From the NCBI GenBank assembly GCA_037176885.1, contig JAWWNJ010000084.1:744001-808000 (forward strand): DNA of 64,000 nucleotides, written 5' to 3'. Below are positions 10,984 through 20,599 of the stretch, one piece after another. The position numbers and the translations under genes were made by a program. The notes under the pieces are model-generated. The model was not told where the DNA came from. It saw only the letters and a list, made by a program, of their open reading frames with translations, and did no database searches. The first letter of the stretch is position 1; every line of letters starts with the position of its first letter. The DNA comes from Favolaschia claudopus. Its lineage: Eukaryota > Basidiomycota > Agaricomycetes > Agaricales > Mycenaceae.

Positions 10984-11104
10984 CATGCCCTACAATACCT
11001 TCCGCTACATCCCTCCTGCACACAAGCGGCTCATGATTACCATGGCCGCCAACGGGATGTCCAATCAAGAGCATAGGCTGCAACACGAGGTCGCCCCGCC
11101 CTGA
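10984..11104 (+). pseudogene. Tc1/IS630-like transposase, N-terminal remnant
   Basis: The 39-codon frame reads MPYNTFRYIPPAHKRLM then ITMAANGMSNQE. This resembles the start of fungal Tc1/mariner-type transposases, where a basic helix-turn-helix follows. Only the first helix region is left before the frame ends in a stop at 11102. Its position inside a TA-flanked element fits this assignment. The match is from memory of the family and was not searched. Confidence 0.5.
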
Positions 11105-11270
11105 CGCGCCAGCCGTCGACGCAATGGATCCGGCAGTGCCTACCTCATATGGCAATTGACGTCATCGCATCAATGGGAACTTTTTTTCGGAGCGCTCCAG
11201 TGTTTTGTAGATAGCTGTCCACCTGAATATTATTGTTCACTTCCATCGCAACCGCGCTCAGTTCACAAAA

Positions 11271-11285
11271 GGTTATGGGCCCCGG
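11271..11285 (+). other. Copia-2 primer-binding site (initiator Met tRNA)
   Basis: GGTTATGGGCCCCGG is complementary to the anticodon arm of initiator tRNA-Met, the half-tRNA primer used by many copia elements. Copia-1 in this window has the same GGTTATGGGCC beside its 5' LTR. The site fixes the 3' edge of the Copia-2 LTR. Confidence 0.65.
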
Positions 11286-11647
11286 CCATACCTGATTCTC
11301 TCCCATCTTATCTCCAACCACATCATCGGTTTGGCTTGCCAGCCCAAACGGCATTAGCGGCACTAGACTCCGCATCATCCAACACGATCGCCCCACTTAT
11401 CCGGCACCAGTCTCCGGATCGTTTTGCGACGCCCACGCGCCTCTCGCACCTTTGCATCAGCTCGACTAGCTCAACCAAGTCAGTTTTCGTGACGCGCACT
11501 CTACGCCTCTCACGTATCTCCATCCGCGAAGCCCTTGACGCCACTCGCATTACTCCCATCACAGCTTTGTTTGTTTAGCGAAGCACACTCCACGCCTCTC
11601 GCTACTCTCAACATCTTTCCCTTTCACACCTTTCTCACACATCCATC

Positions 11648-12340
11648 ATGTCTGATTCCTCCAACATCTCTGCGTATCGTATCCAGCATCTCCTTGGCGA
11701 AGAGAACTACACACATGGTCTGTGAAAATGGCCGACATACTCACGGATCACGAATTGATCGACTATGTTACCGGCACTATTCCCCGGGAATCCACAGCAC
11801 ACAACGTGCTGACGGAAACATTGTTGATCCGCAAGGCACCAACGCCCGTGCCATTCAATCTTGGGATCGCAAGGATCGGCTGGCCCTCTCCCAAATCCGG
11901 CTTCGTGTTGCCGACGACCCTTTAGTTTACATCACCAACACCAAAACATCTTTTTTCCGCATGGAACACCCTTGCCAACACCTATCAACCCAAAGGTGTC
12001 ATTGCCATCGTCTTACTCCGCCGCCAACTCTCTCGCCTACAGTGCGAAGAAGGTGGTGATATTGAAGAGCACACCGCACTCTCACCAACCTCCGTTCCAA
12101 ACTTGCCGCACAAAACATCCTCCTCACTGACGAGGAATTTTCTATCACCCTCCTCACGTCCCTACCGGACTCCTGGGATTCATTCACCACCGCAGTTGAT
12201 ACAGGTTCCCTCACAGAATCCACCAATCTTGTTGCTCGCATACTTGAGCAAGACCGCCGTCGTAAAGCCAAGCCGAATTCCGACGAAGTCGCGCTTCCGG
12301 CCTATTCTCACTCTCAACAATTCACGGCAACCCCGCCATT
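11648..12340 (+). pseudogene. Copia-2 Gag (UBN2-type), frameshifted and truncated
   Basis: Gag coats the retrotransposon RNA in the virus-like particle. The start MSDSSNISAYRIQHLLGEEN is typical, and the frame then shifts repeatedly. Pieces in order include KMADILTDHELIDYV, AIQSWDRKDRLALSQIRL, NTLANTYQPKGV, LLTDEEFSITLLTSLPDSW and TNLVARILEQDRRRKA. These follow the order of the UBN2/gag-polypeptide domain. At least three frameshifts separate them. The gene ends abruptly at the dispersed repeat beginning at 12328, before any zinc knuckle. A CT-rich leader of about 360 bp separates it from the primer site. Confidence 0.75.
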
Positions 12341-12485
12341 CCAAGGGTGATGGTAAATCGGTCGCCAGACCGATTAAAGCCGATGGCCACGGCCAGTAAA
12401 ACCCTCGGCAATCCGAGGCTATTTCCGGCGAAATAAAGCCCTCGAAATGACCGATTTTTCATTCACTTGTTGGTTTTCCGCGCGC
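12328..12485 (-). repeat. Dispersed repeat abutting the gag fragment
   Basis: This is the inverted copy of 3950-4068 and extends further through AAATAAAGCCCTCGAAATGA, which also matches 2974-3012. It truncates the Copia-2 gag. Its outer end is not clear. Confidence 0.65.
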
Positions 12486-12589
12486 GAAGGGCAGACAGCG
12501 ACCATCACCGAGTCACGTGGTGCGCTACAGTGTTGGGTCAATTATAATAGGCGGTCGCCGCGGGGAGAGCGTGGGTAAGTCCACGTGCT

Positions 12590-13137
12590 GCGCACGTGGT
12601 TTTCTGTCAAAGGCTGTGCCGTGCTCTTTTAAAGTACAAGCTTAAGCACCCCGCCTTCGGCAGGGCCGGCTCGCTGCGCTCGCGTCCCTACCTACGGGGG
12701 GGGTACACAGCTTGTCGGGGCTCCGCCCCCAAACCCCGCGTGTTTTTCTGTGCCCGCGGCGCCGCACTGCCGCTCGCTGCACTCGCCGGCGCGCGGCGCC
12801 GGGGAACGCGTGTGAAAGGTCACCTGCTTTTTCACGTGAATTATCACGGGACCTGCGGTCCCGTAGTGTCTTTTATTATAGACAAGCTTAAGCACCCCGC
12901 CTTCGGCAGGGCCGGCTCGCTGCGCTCGCGTCCCTACCTACGGGGGGTACACAGCTTGTCGGGGCTCCGCCCCAAACCCCGCCTAGATTTTTTTTGCTGG
13001 ATTCCTTGCCCGCGGCGCCGCACTGCCGCTCGCTGCGCTCGCCGGCGCGCGGCGCCGGGGAAAGCGTGTGAGAAGTCACCTGCTTTTTCACGTGAATTAT
13101 CACGGGACCTGCGGTCCCGTAGTGTCTTTTATTATAG
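12590..13137. repeat. Two tandem GC-rich units of about 245-257 bp
   Basis: Unit one starts AAGCTTAAGCACCCCGCC at about 12639 and unit two at 12883. Each contains CGCTGCGCTCGCG, a GCGCGCGGCGCCGGGG block and ends with GGGACCTGCGGTCCC followed by TCTTTTATTATAGA. The palindrome CCACGTGCTGCGCACGTGG precedes the first unit. A 181-codon ORF runs through both units but only reflects GC-rich composition. Confidence 0.75.
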
Positions 13138-13224
13138 ATAGGAAGGATTGCATTGGGTCATTATTTGGGGTAACAAATAAGATGTATTGGTGCAGTACTA
13201 AGAAATTTATACTATTACCTCAAG

Positions 13225-13350
13225 CACCAACGCGCCCATGGCAAACTGACACTGGATTTTGTGTGCGAGGTGACCTGGTACAGCCACTCGGGCACCTTCC
13301 CACGGCTGATGACAGGAATCAAAAATCAAAATCAACCGCGGCCTTCCCGT
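13225..13350 (+). repeat. Uninterrupted copy of the 8.15-kb dispersed repeat
   Basis: It matches the halves of the repeat that flank the hAT MITE at 8183-8509 and shows the empty site ATTTTGTG. Downstream DNA to 13576 shows no gene. Confidence 0.7.
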
Positions 13351-13576
13351 GATATCCGATCTGATAGACGAAGCACATTATCTTGTAATGCCGGTGCACG
13401 GCTTACAGATGAGGGGGAGCTTGCGTTAATTCCGTCCAGACTACACAGAAGTACGACGAAAAAATCAAAACTGTGCATCAGTCCAATGGAAAAAAAAAAG
13501 CTATCTTTCGACCTGAGAATCTCAGAAGTTAGGCTGAGAGGCCAAGTTTTGACCTTAGATCAGCCTTCGATTCACA

Positions 13577-13780
13577 ACTCAAGGCATCTTTCTTGTATTA
13601 CTGTTGCAGTCCCGGTGAAATCTGCTACCATGAGCTGAATACAGGAATTTGTGCAGTTTTGGCTGCTGCCCAGGCCAAACTCAAGGCATCTTTCTTGTAT
13701 TATTGTTGCAGTCCCGGTGAAATCTGCTACCATGAGCTGAATACAGGAATTTGTGCAGTTTTGGCTGCTGCCCAGGCCAA
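13577..13780 (+). repeat. Two tandem 102-bp units, open in one frame
   Basis: The unit from ACTCAAGGCATCTTTC to GCTGCTGCCCAGGCCAA is repeated once with a single C/T difference. At 102 bp (34 codons) the duplication keeps frame, and the predicted peptide unit contains YYCCSPGEICYHELNTG and ICAVLAAAQA. The flanking ORF (13593-13892) has no recognised motif, so coding is uncertain. Confidence 0.7.
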
Positions 13781-14926
13781 TGTCTTTGATTTTTTCTTGG
13801 AATTGTGTGAATTGAACTCGACTGCAGCTGCCTTTGTGCCATGTGGTGTCTTTAAGAACTGGGATGACTCCTTATACTTGATTTCCTATTGATGCCAGCC
13901 CTTGGCTGAGAGTATTCCTTGACTGCATTTTCCCTGAGTGCACCGCTGTACAGTAGGCCGGCCACCTTGAGGCCAACTTGAGGCCACTTGTCTCAAGTCC
14001 GAGTCAGGTCCGAGTCGTCTCTAAGCCTCCATCACATATTGATGGCGTACCCGTGGGAGAGTAGGCACATTGCACAGCCATCCACTTTTCGGCAACCTCA
14101 GACAAAAGGGGGGAGCCAATAAATAAATTATAAAGTTTGAACTTTGTCACATTGTGAGGCTACATTTTTCTCCCGCTGCTTTTACTCTAGTACGTGAGTC
14201 TTCTGTAGAGGCAAAGAAATATCGTGTAGACTATGGACTCAGTATAGAGCCTCTAATGTTTGGTGAAAGGCCGGTACGTACCGCCGCAGATACTCGACTT
14301 AGGTGAGCTGTATTAGGTTGACTGACTTCGACTTCGAGACGTTAAAGTATATCATAAAAAAGTCCGGAAATGGGTGTCACTGCCAAAGATTCTGCCTCGG
14401 CGAGGTCACTGCCAGTTACAGACATAGAACCTGTGGGCAAATTTTCAAAAGAGAGAAAAAAATGTTACAGATGAAACAAACCGCAAAAAATTTCCGGTCA
14501 CGAATAACGTGAAGTTAGACAGAACTCGAGAACTCAGAACTCGAGTCCTTGCCGACAAGAATGTGACGTCAGCAGGAGATGGTGGTTTTAGAAGGTTGAA
14601 ACTCGAAAGCTGTGCCTTGCTTGTTCGAGCGTGGTTTTGATATCATCACGGTTACGAGTACTTTCAAGTAGTCGTTAGGATTCCGCTATGAGCCATTTTG
14701 CTCTGATGGGATCATGTCCCGTTTTTACTGTCTCGGTGAAATTGATGGGATTGATGGCAAGTGATGGCTAAATATTTTGTCTGCAACACAACTCCAACAT
14801 CGGAGATGGCGATTTGGGCCATCGCAGGTTTATTGTCAGAAGGAGTTGGTTTTCGTGTTTATTGTCATTACGGCTATTGACTGTGCAACGTGATTATTGT
14901 TCAACACACTATAAAGACCTCAGTGT
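13781..14926. other. No recognisable gene
   Basis: Short ORFs only. One 69-codon frame at 14303-14512 has no recognisable motif. An AACTCGAG direct duplication lies at about 14525-14540. Confidence 0.45.
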
Positions 14927-15114
14927 CCACTGTCCGAACGAGTTCAGTATGCCTCAAATTTCAATTCTACCACGATGTTTTTCCCCGACGGGTGTCCAAC
15001 ACATAAGACGGCTGCTCCAGCGACGCACATAACAATATCAGCGGAATATAAAGATGGAGTAGCCACCTGGCGCGCAGAATTTAAAGGAACGAGATTAACT
15101 ATGAAACTTGGGGG

Positions 15115-15924
15115 TAACAGAATCTGAAAATGCGCGGAAGGCGCAATAACCTCAATGTGGGATGAAAGACTGTATATTAAATACCTGAAAATGCGCGGAA
15201 GGCGCAATAACTACACAATGAGTAAGTAAATACAAGTTGGTAGATAGATAGAGAACTCACCCTCAGTCTCCCGCAATGTGGGATGAAAGACTGAGGGTGG
15301 TGGACAGACGAGCGCGGTTTATATGTAAGAACAAGGCCAAGGGGGTGTCGGGATTCGAAACTCGGATATCGGGTCGACTTATTTTTTAAGCCCTCAGCCA
15401 GACCCCCCCTCCCCCCCTCCCCTCCTATATAGGGTAATATATTCCCACCATTGTCAGGCTGCCGTGTTGCCGGTCAACACACCCACCTCGGTAATTTCTG
15501 AAACCCACCATTTTTTATATCTGTTCGTGCGTTTGAGAGTTTATTTGCTAGACACAATTCTAGAACTTAATTTCGTGGCCAAGCAAAATAATCGTTGAAT
15601 TTTGCGCCGCTTATTTAGCGTGCGAAAACTGTCCAAATCCGGAACATTATTGCCGCTTTGACAGTCAGATGGGTTCATGAGACGGAAATTTACCCTTGGA
15701 CAAGTTTAAACCAATTTACAACTGGTTTATGAGCCTTGGGAAGCTTATGAGTACTAGACACAAGAAATTTTTTAAGGACCTTCTGGAGACCCCCCCCCCC
15801 TCCAACCCATGGTACGAAATTTTAATCCCGACACCCCCTTGAACAAGGCTGTATGATAAGTATCAGATATCTATCAAGGGCCGGAGCGGCGGGGCGGCTA
15901 CCCGGAATAATTCATATTCTGACA
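15115..15924 (-). repeat. Copia-1 3' LTR, interrupted by a DNA element
   Basis: The LTR ends TAACAGAATCTG and ATTCTGACA are short inverted repeats. It matches the 5' LTR at 19517-19810 except for a missing 10-bp GTCTCCCGCA copy and the 524-bp insertion at 15328-15851. Each LTR also contains an internal duplication of AATGCGCGGAAGGCGCA. Confidence 0.9.
15328..15851. mobile_element. TA-flanked MITE inside the Copia-1 LTR, 524 bp
   Basis: Inverted ends share CAAGGGGGTGTCGGGATT. TA occurs at 15326-15327 and 15852-15853, and the intact LTR has a single TA there, so the insertion point is exact. The interior has C-rich runs (15405-15420, 15790-15800) and no ORF. It inserted after Copia-1 did. Confidence 0.88.
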
Positions 15925-16666
15925 CCCCCACTCGACCCAGGCCATAGTCCCATAGATAGACAGAATTTGGAGTGCTTGTCATGAGATAAAGGTTTTGTGA
16001 AAATATCGGCCACCATTTCATCTGTAGGATACCACAAGACAATACATTCTCCGGTGCGAACCAAGTCATCACGGACAAAATGATATTTTCTTTGTATATG
16101 CTGAGTCCTAGCGCGGTATTGTGGATCCTGGGACAGAATAATGGCAGCTCGATTATCACATCTCAACTCAGTGGGATTTCTCTGATGTTGACCTAGTTCG
16201 TCAAAAAAGGATCTTAACCATGCTAGATGTTGTCCTGCATTTGCAAGTCCAATGTATTCACTCTCAGTAGAAGATAGAGCGACCATGGATTGCCGACGGC
16301 TAGACCATCCGATTGCTCCAGAGTTGACGATGAACACATAACCAGAGGTAGAACGAGATGTATTCTGTCTCCATTCCAATTGGCATCACTGTATCCCAGA
16401 AATTGCATGTCCATGCTGATGTCAGCCCCGTTGTATACAAGTTCCCAATGACGGGTGCCTTTGAGGTATCGAAGAAGTCGTTTTGCTGCTGCCCAATGAA
16501 TTCTCTTTGGCTTTGCACTAAATCGACCAAGTACTCCTACACTGTATGCAAGATCTGGTCGAGTACCTAGCATGGCATACATAGCAGACCCGATTACACT
16601 TTGATATAATAGATCCACCTTCGACAATAGCCATATGGGTAATGATACTGTCGTCATCAGGGTCAT
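15912..16666 (-). pseudogene. Copia-1 RT C-terminus and RNase H
   Basis: Two overlapping frames carry the end of the reverse transcriptase (AMLGTRPDLAYSVGVLGRFS, AAKRLLRYLKGTRHWEL) and the RNase H region (RSTSGYVFIVNSGAIGWSSR, VALSSTESEYIGLANAGQ, LRCDNRAAIILSQDP). RNase H degrades the RNA strand after reverse transcription. A frameshift near 16370 separates the two parts and another near 16620 separates them from the main RT frame. Confidence 0.88.
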
Positions 16667-18482
16667 TCTCTGTGAGCGGGGTTCCAGTAGACATAGGCGT
16701 GAATACAGGTTTGCAGTCTGTCATGCCATAGCGAGAAAGGACTTTGTCAATATACTGACGCTGGTTCAGTGCAATGGTGCGCTTCTTACGGTTTCGAACG
16801 ATCTCGATCCCAAGGAGGTATTTGGCTGGACCTAGGTCTCGCATCTTAAAAGTAGATGAAAGCATTCTTTTGACTTTGGAAGAGAATTCTTTAGAAGTTG
16901 CAGCAACAAGAAGATCATCAACATAGACCACAACAAAACAAGTCTGTTTGCCTTCTCTATAAACATAAAGGCAGGTCTCTGAATTCAAGCGATGAAATCC
17001 GAGTTTTAGAATCTCTGTGTCAAAAGTCCTGTTCCAAGTTCTCCCAGCTTGTTTAAGACCATACAATGAACGCTTGAGTCGCCAGCAGTGACCTTCTGGA
17101 ATTTCAACACCATCTGGAGGCATCATGTAGATTTCTTCCTCCAGTTTACCATTGAGGTAGGCTTGTGAAACATCCAGCTGATCCAGTTCTAAGTCATATT
17201 TGGCAGCAAGAGCACAAATAATGCGAACAGACTCAAGATTGGGAGTGGGCGCAAAAACTTCTTTGTAGTCAACACCTTCTTTCTGAGTATCTCCTCTGGC
17301 AACGATTCGGACTTTGTAACGAGCAATTTTGCCTGTTTCATCCACTTTGACTTTGGGAACCACTTTGGATTGAATAGGCTTGACACCGTCTGGTATGGGA
17401 ACAACATCATAGACATCATTTGCTCGGAAACCAGCAAGTTCCTCTTCAAGTCCAGCTTTCCAATGTTCAGCATTAGGACCCTGCAATGCTTCTTGCCAAC
17501 TAGAAGGGTCAAGAGGGTTCTGAGCTAAAAAGGCTTCTTCAATAGCATCATCTAGAGAAGCAAGCAAGACTGCCTCTGGAGCATCAGGGACTTCAATGTC
17601 TGGTTCGACAGAAGCTTCATTTTCTTTCGCCTGTTTACGTGCTGCATTCTCTGCATCACGCTGAGCTTTTGACTGATGCTGTGGTCCTTCAGCTATTCTG
17701 TCGTACTCAGCAGTGGGATGTTGTGCCCTTGCATGTGGACGTGTTGACCGCCTAGTAGGTTCCTGTCGTACGCCTGCGACCTTGCGCAATGGTGGAGCTC
17801 CCCTATTTGATGGATGGACAATAGACGGCGGATCAGCCTGACTTATATTATCCCCCACTGAGCCTGATATCGGGTGAGGCAAAGTGTCCAGTTCACCATC
17901 ATCGTCATCATCACCATAATATGGGGTAGACCTCTTACGCAGTGTCTGAGCAAAATCCTCATATTCTTTCCTAGATGTAGCAGGTGCCTCAAGCTTTGGT
18001 TCTATAGGTGAATCAAGCTCCTGGTCATCAAACCGAACATGCCTAGATGTGATGGTTTCACCATAAGAACCATCTTTGTTGATTACTAGCAAGTCATACG
18101 CTTTACTGTTTTCATGGTAGCCAACAAAGATGCAACGCTTTGCTTTATCGCCAAATTTCTGCTTGTGACGCTTTTCTTTAGGAATCAGAGGATAAGCTCT
18201 ACAGCCAAAGGGATGCAGGTGTCGTATGTTTATTGGACGGTCAAAAAGTTTCTCATGAGGGATCTCAAATTCCTGTGCTGAAGTAGGTGTTCTATTCACA
18301 GTATAACCAGCTGCTCGCATTGCTAAGACCCAAAATTTACGAGGAAAACGTGAGGCAATCAACATAGTTGTAGCTCTGGAAACGAGTGTTTGATTCATTC
18401 GCTCTGCTACTCCGTTTTGCTCTGGAGTGTAAGGTGCTGTTGTTTCATGGATGATGCCTAGACGTTTGAATTCTGTTTCCAT
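16518..18482 (-). pseudogene. Copia-1 integrase C-terminus and reverse transcriptase
   Basis: The longest open frame, 654 codons. It starts inside the integrase core with TPEQNGVAERMNQTL, which holds the catalytic E, continues with the GKxxP-like region (FGCRAYPLIPKEKRHKQKFG) and a linker of charged residues, and enters the reverse transcriptase at about residue 320. RT motifs are NGKLEEEIYMMPPDG, CWRLKRSLYGLKQAGRTWN and the active site VVYVDDLLVAA. The RT frame is lost near 16620. The catalytic YVDD is intact, so loss of function comes from frameshifts rather than active-site change. Confidence 0.9.
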
Positions 18483-19330
18483 TTGATGAGACGTGAATTC
18501 ACCACCCCCATCTGTGCGAAAGAATTGAGTCCAGCCCTCACAGAATTCCCAATTAGCAATTTGAGCACGAAAATGAGCCTCAGTAGATTTTCGCCATTCT
18601 TTGAGTTTTGAATAGACTTGGGATTAAATAGAATCCACACCTCAGAGGAATGATGATCTATAAGGACCACCCAGTAGCGTATTCCACCTGGGCCATCAGG
18701 CGTTACTGGACCACCAACATCAGATGATACAATATCTAAAGGACCACGAGCTTTGGTTTGACTTTTGGAAAACGGTAATTTCTTCATTTTCCCAAGAAAA
18801 CAGGGTTCACAGAATTTGGGGATTCCTGTCAAGGATGTAATTTCACCAAGTCGGCCTTTAGCAACAGATTTCTGTAATAGTTGGAAATTTGTATGACCAG
18901 ATATTCGATGAAGAATGATTGATATCCATAGCAAACAGTGCATGTGGATCTTCACTCAAAGGAGTATAGACAATGTGGTACAGTCTCTTCCGATGCTTGG
19001 CTTGAATCATTCTTTGCCCTTTTGGGTTTCGAACGATGCAGACATCTGCTTCGAACATGCAATTGTATCCCTTTTTAGCCATTTGTTGCACTGAGACAAG
19101 TGTGATACCAAAGGATGGGACATGTAATGCACGTAGAGAGACATCAGACATCCCTCGCTTTGTTTTGCAAGATAGACGGATGGTTCCAGTTCCAACTGCA
19201 TCACAATATGTGTCATTACCAAGCCGCACCCTTTTTGGTGGAGTGAGTACTTTATAAGAACCTGTCTCAAATCATGCCTCATTTGGTGTCATGGTGGTAG
19301 AAGCTCCGGAAAGAAGAAGCCGAGTTTGCC
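18458..19330 (-). pseudogene. Copia-1 protease remnant, gag-pre-integrase and integrase core
   Basis: From upstream to downstream: a protease-like LLSGASTTMTPNEA in which the usual catalytic Asp of D-S-G is Leu, an in-frame TGA just after it, then RVRLGNDTYCDAVGTGTI and LHVPSFGITLVSVQQMAKKG, the gag-pre-integrase zinc region (ISGHTNFQLLQK, CEPCFLGKMKKLPF), and the integrase core with DIVSSDVGGP and RTDGGGEFTS. Three frames are needed, so at least two frameshifts occur. The lost Asp predicts an inactive protease. Confidence 0.82.
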
Positions 19331-19516
19331 GCAGTTGACATTGTGTGAGAAGTCCGAGGTGAGATAACCAGAGTCCGAGGGAATTTCGGCAACAGGTCGT
19401 GTGATTGATTGATTGATACAAGTCTGTGCTTGTGATGCCTCGAGCTCTGATGAGCGAGCAGGTGAGTCTTCCAATAGGTACGTCTTCAGAGAGCTAGCGC
19501 TCGGTGGCCCATAACC

Positions 19517-19810
19517 TAACAGAATCTGAAAATGCGCGGAAGGCGCACTAACCTCAGTCTCCCGCAATGTGGGATGAAAGACTGTATATTAAATACCTGA
19601 AAATGCGCGGAAGGCGCAATAACTACACAATGAGTAAGTAAATACAAGTAGGTAGATAGATAGAGAACTCACCCTCAGTCTCCCGCAATGTGGCATGAAG
19701 GACTGAAGGTGGTGGACAGACGAGCGCGGTTTATATGTATGATAAGTATCAGATATCTATCAAGGGCCGGAGCGGCGGGGCGGCTACCCGGAATAATTCA
19801 TATTCTGACA
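19517..19810 (-). repeat. Copia-1 5' LTR, 294 bp
   Basis: Intact copy used to define the element. The primer-binding site lies immediately inside it at 19499-19516 and the GGGGG duplication immediately outside. Transcription would run towards lower coordinates. Confidence 0.92.
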
Positions 19811-19896
19811 GGGGGCAACCAAAGGGCAACTCGGCCGGCGGCATCGAAGTTAGAGACGCTCGCTTAGAAACCCCAGGATTCAGCAAAGCAAGGCTA

Positions 19897-20518
19897 CAGT
19901 TGAACATCTCATAATGCATATGCTCACAATGCATAAACCTCATTCTGCATAGTGTTTTGGGGTCCACCAACTTGGTAGGCTGGTGTTTTATGCATTTTCT
20001 CATATTGCCTAATGCATAAGGTTTGGGGCAAGTTTTTAGTGCATTATGCATTATGAGATCGCAAAATTGATACAATTTGGTGGCAATTTGGCCGTTTGTG
20101 TCACTCTTCTAACGCATATGGGTACTACTCAAGTCAAAAACACCAGTTTATAACTTGTTACAAAATTTTGACTGCTTTTACGACAACTGGTGGACAATCC
20201 GGCATCTGCCGCACTTCCATACTGTATATACAGTCGAAGCTGTCATAACCCATAGCCTTCGGTAGGGCCAAAAAGCCATGGGATATGATAGATTTATGGG
20301 TTATCCCAGCCAAAAACCGGTCAAAAACCCCCAAAAATGTATGGGTTAAGGGAGATTATGGGTTATGGGAGCTATGGGTTATGACAGCTTCGACTGTAGT
20401 AAATTCGTGATAATGTCACATATGTCACACTGTGTGACAGTATGTAGGAATGCATATTGCTCATAATGCATAGCGCTCGGTGGTCCACTGACGCTATGCA
20501 TTATGAGATGTTCAACTG
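19897..20518. mobile_element. TA-flanked MITE (CAGTTGAACATCTCATAATG), 622 bp
   Basis: Ends CAGTTGAACATCTCATAATG and its complement pair for about 24 bp, with TA at 19895-19896 and 20519-20520. The interior is AT-rich with many TAATGCATA palindromes and contains the MITE at 20231-20396. It splits the ORF described at 14927-21688. Confidence 0.88.
20231..20396. mobile_element. Nested MITE (CAGTCGAAGCTGTCATAACC), 166 bp
   Basis: Nearly perfect 28-bp inverted ends, TA flanks at 20229-20230 and 20397-20398. The interior repeats TATGGGTTA. Single-ended or decayed relatives lie at 27030-27150, 33448-33528, 60053-60150 and 61948-61972. Confidence 0.85.
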
Positions 20519-20599
20519 TATTTCCGGTTTTCAAGCAAGAGGATGGAGCTCTGCTGCTGGATGTTCCGGGCCTTCAAGATGATCAGCTCAGTAACCATA

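Larger units (their letters stand above)
10456..11207. mobile_element. mariner-like element with transposase remnant, 752 bp
   Basis: Inverted ends CAAAACACTGGAGCGCTCCG match over about 31 bp, with TA flanks at 10454-10455 and 11208-11209. The interior carries a short transposase-like N-terminus (10984-11104) and a second, nested MITE (10562-10957). Without the nested copy it would be about 354 bp. It sits inside the Copia-2 LTR. Confidence 0.85.
10244..11268 (+). repeat. Copia-2 5' LTR, split by a MITE
   Basis: About 270 bp of LTR-like sequence remain once the MITE at 10456-11207 is removed. It starts near GTTGAACAATATTTTAC, holds a TATAAAAGCC promoter box at about 10424, and ends near GTTCACA just before a primer-binding site at 11271. 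Gag follows at 11648. The second LTR is not in the window, so the boundaries are inferred from the primer site and weak inverted ends GTTGAAC/GTTCACA. Confidence 0.5.
15115..19810 (-). mobile_element. Copia-1, Ty1/copia LTR retrotransposon, defective
   Basis: A minus-strand element with two LTRs, a GGGGG target duplication (15110-15114 and 19811-19815), a primer-binding site at 19499-19516 (GGTTATGGGCC, initiator Met half-tRNA) and a polypurine tract at 15925-15936. Coding order protease remnant, integrase, reverse transcriptase, RNase H is that of copia. Only about 190 bp separate the 5' LTR from the protease remnant, so gag is missing. Frameshifts and a stop make it non-autonomous. Confidence 0.92.

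Noticed and set aside
12596..13141. 181-codon ORF across the GC-rich tandem units
   Set aside because: It follows the repeat and the reverse strand is equally open. Composition, not coding, explains it.
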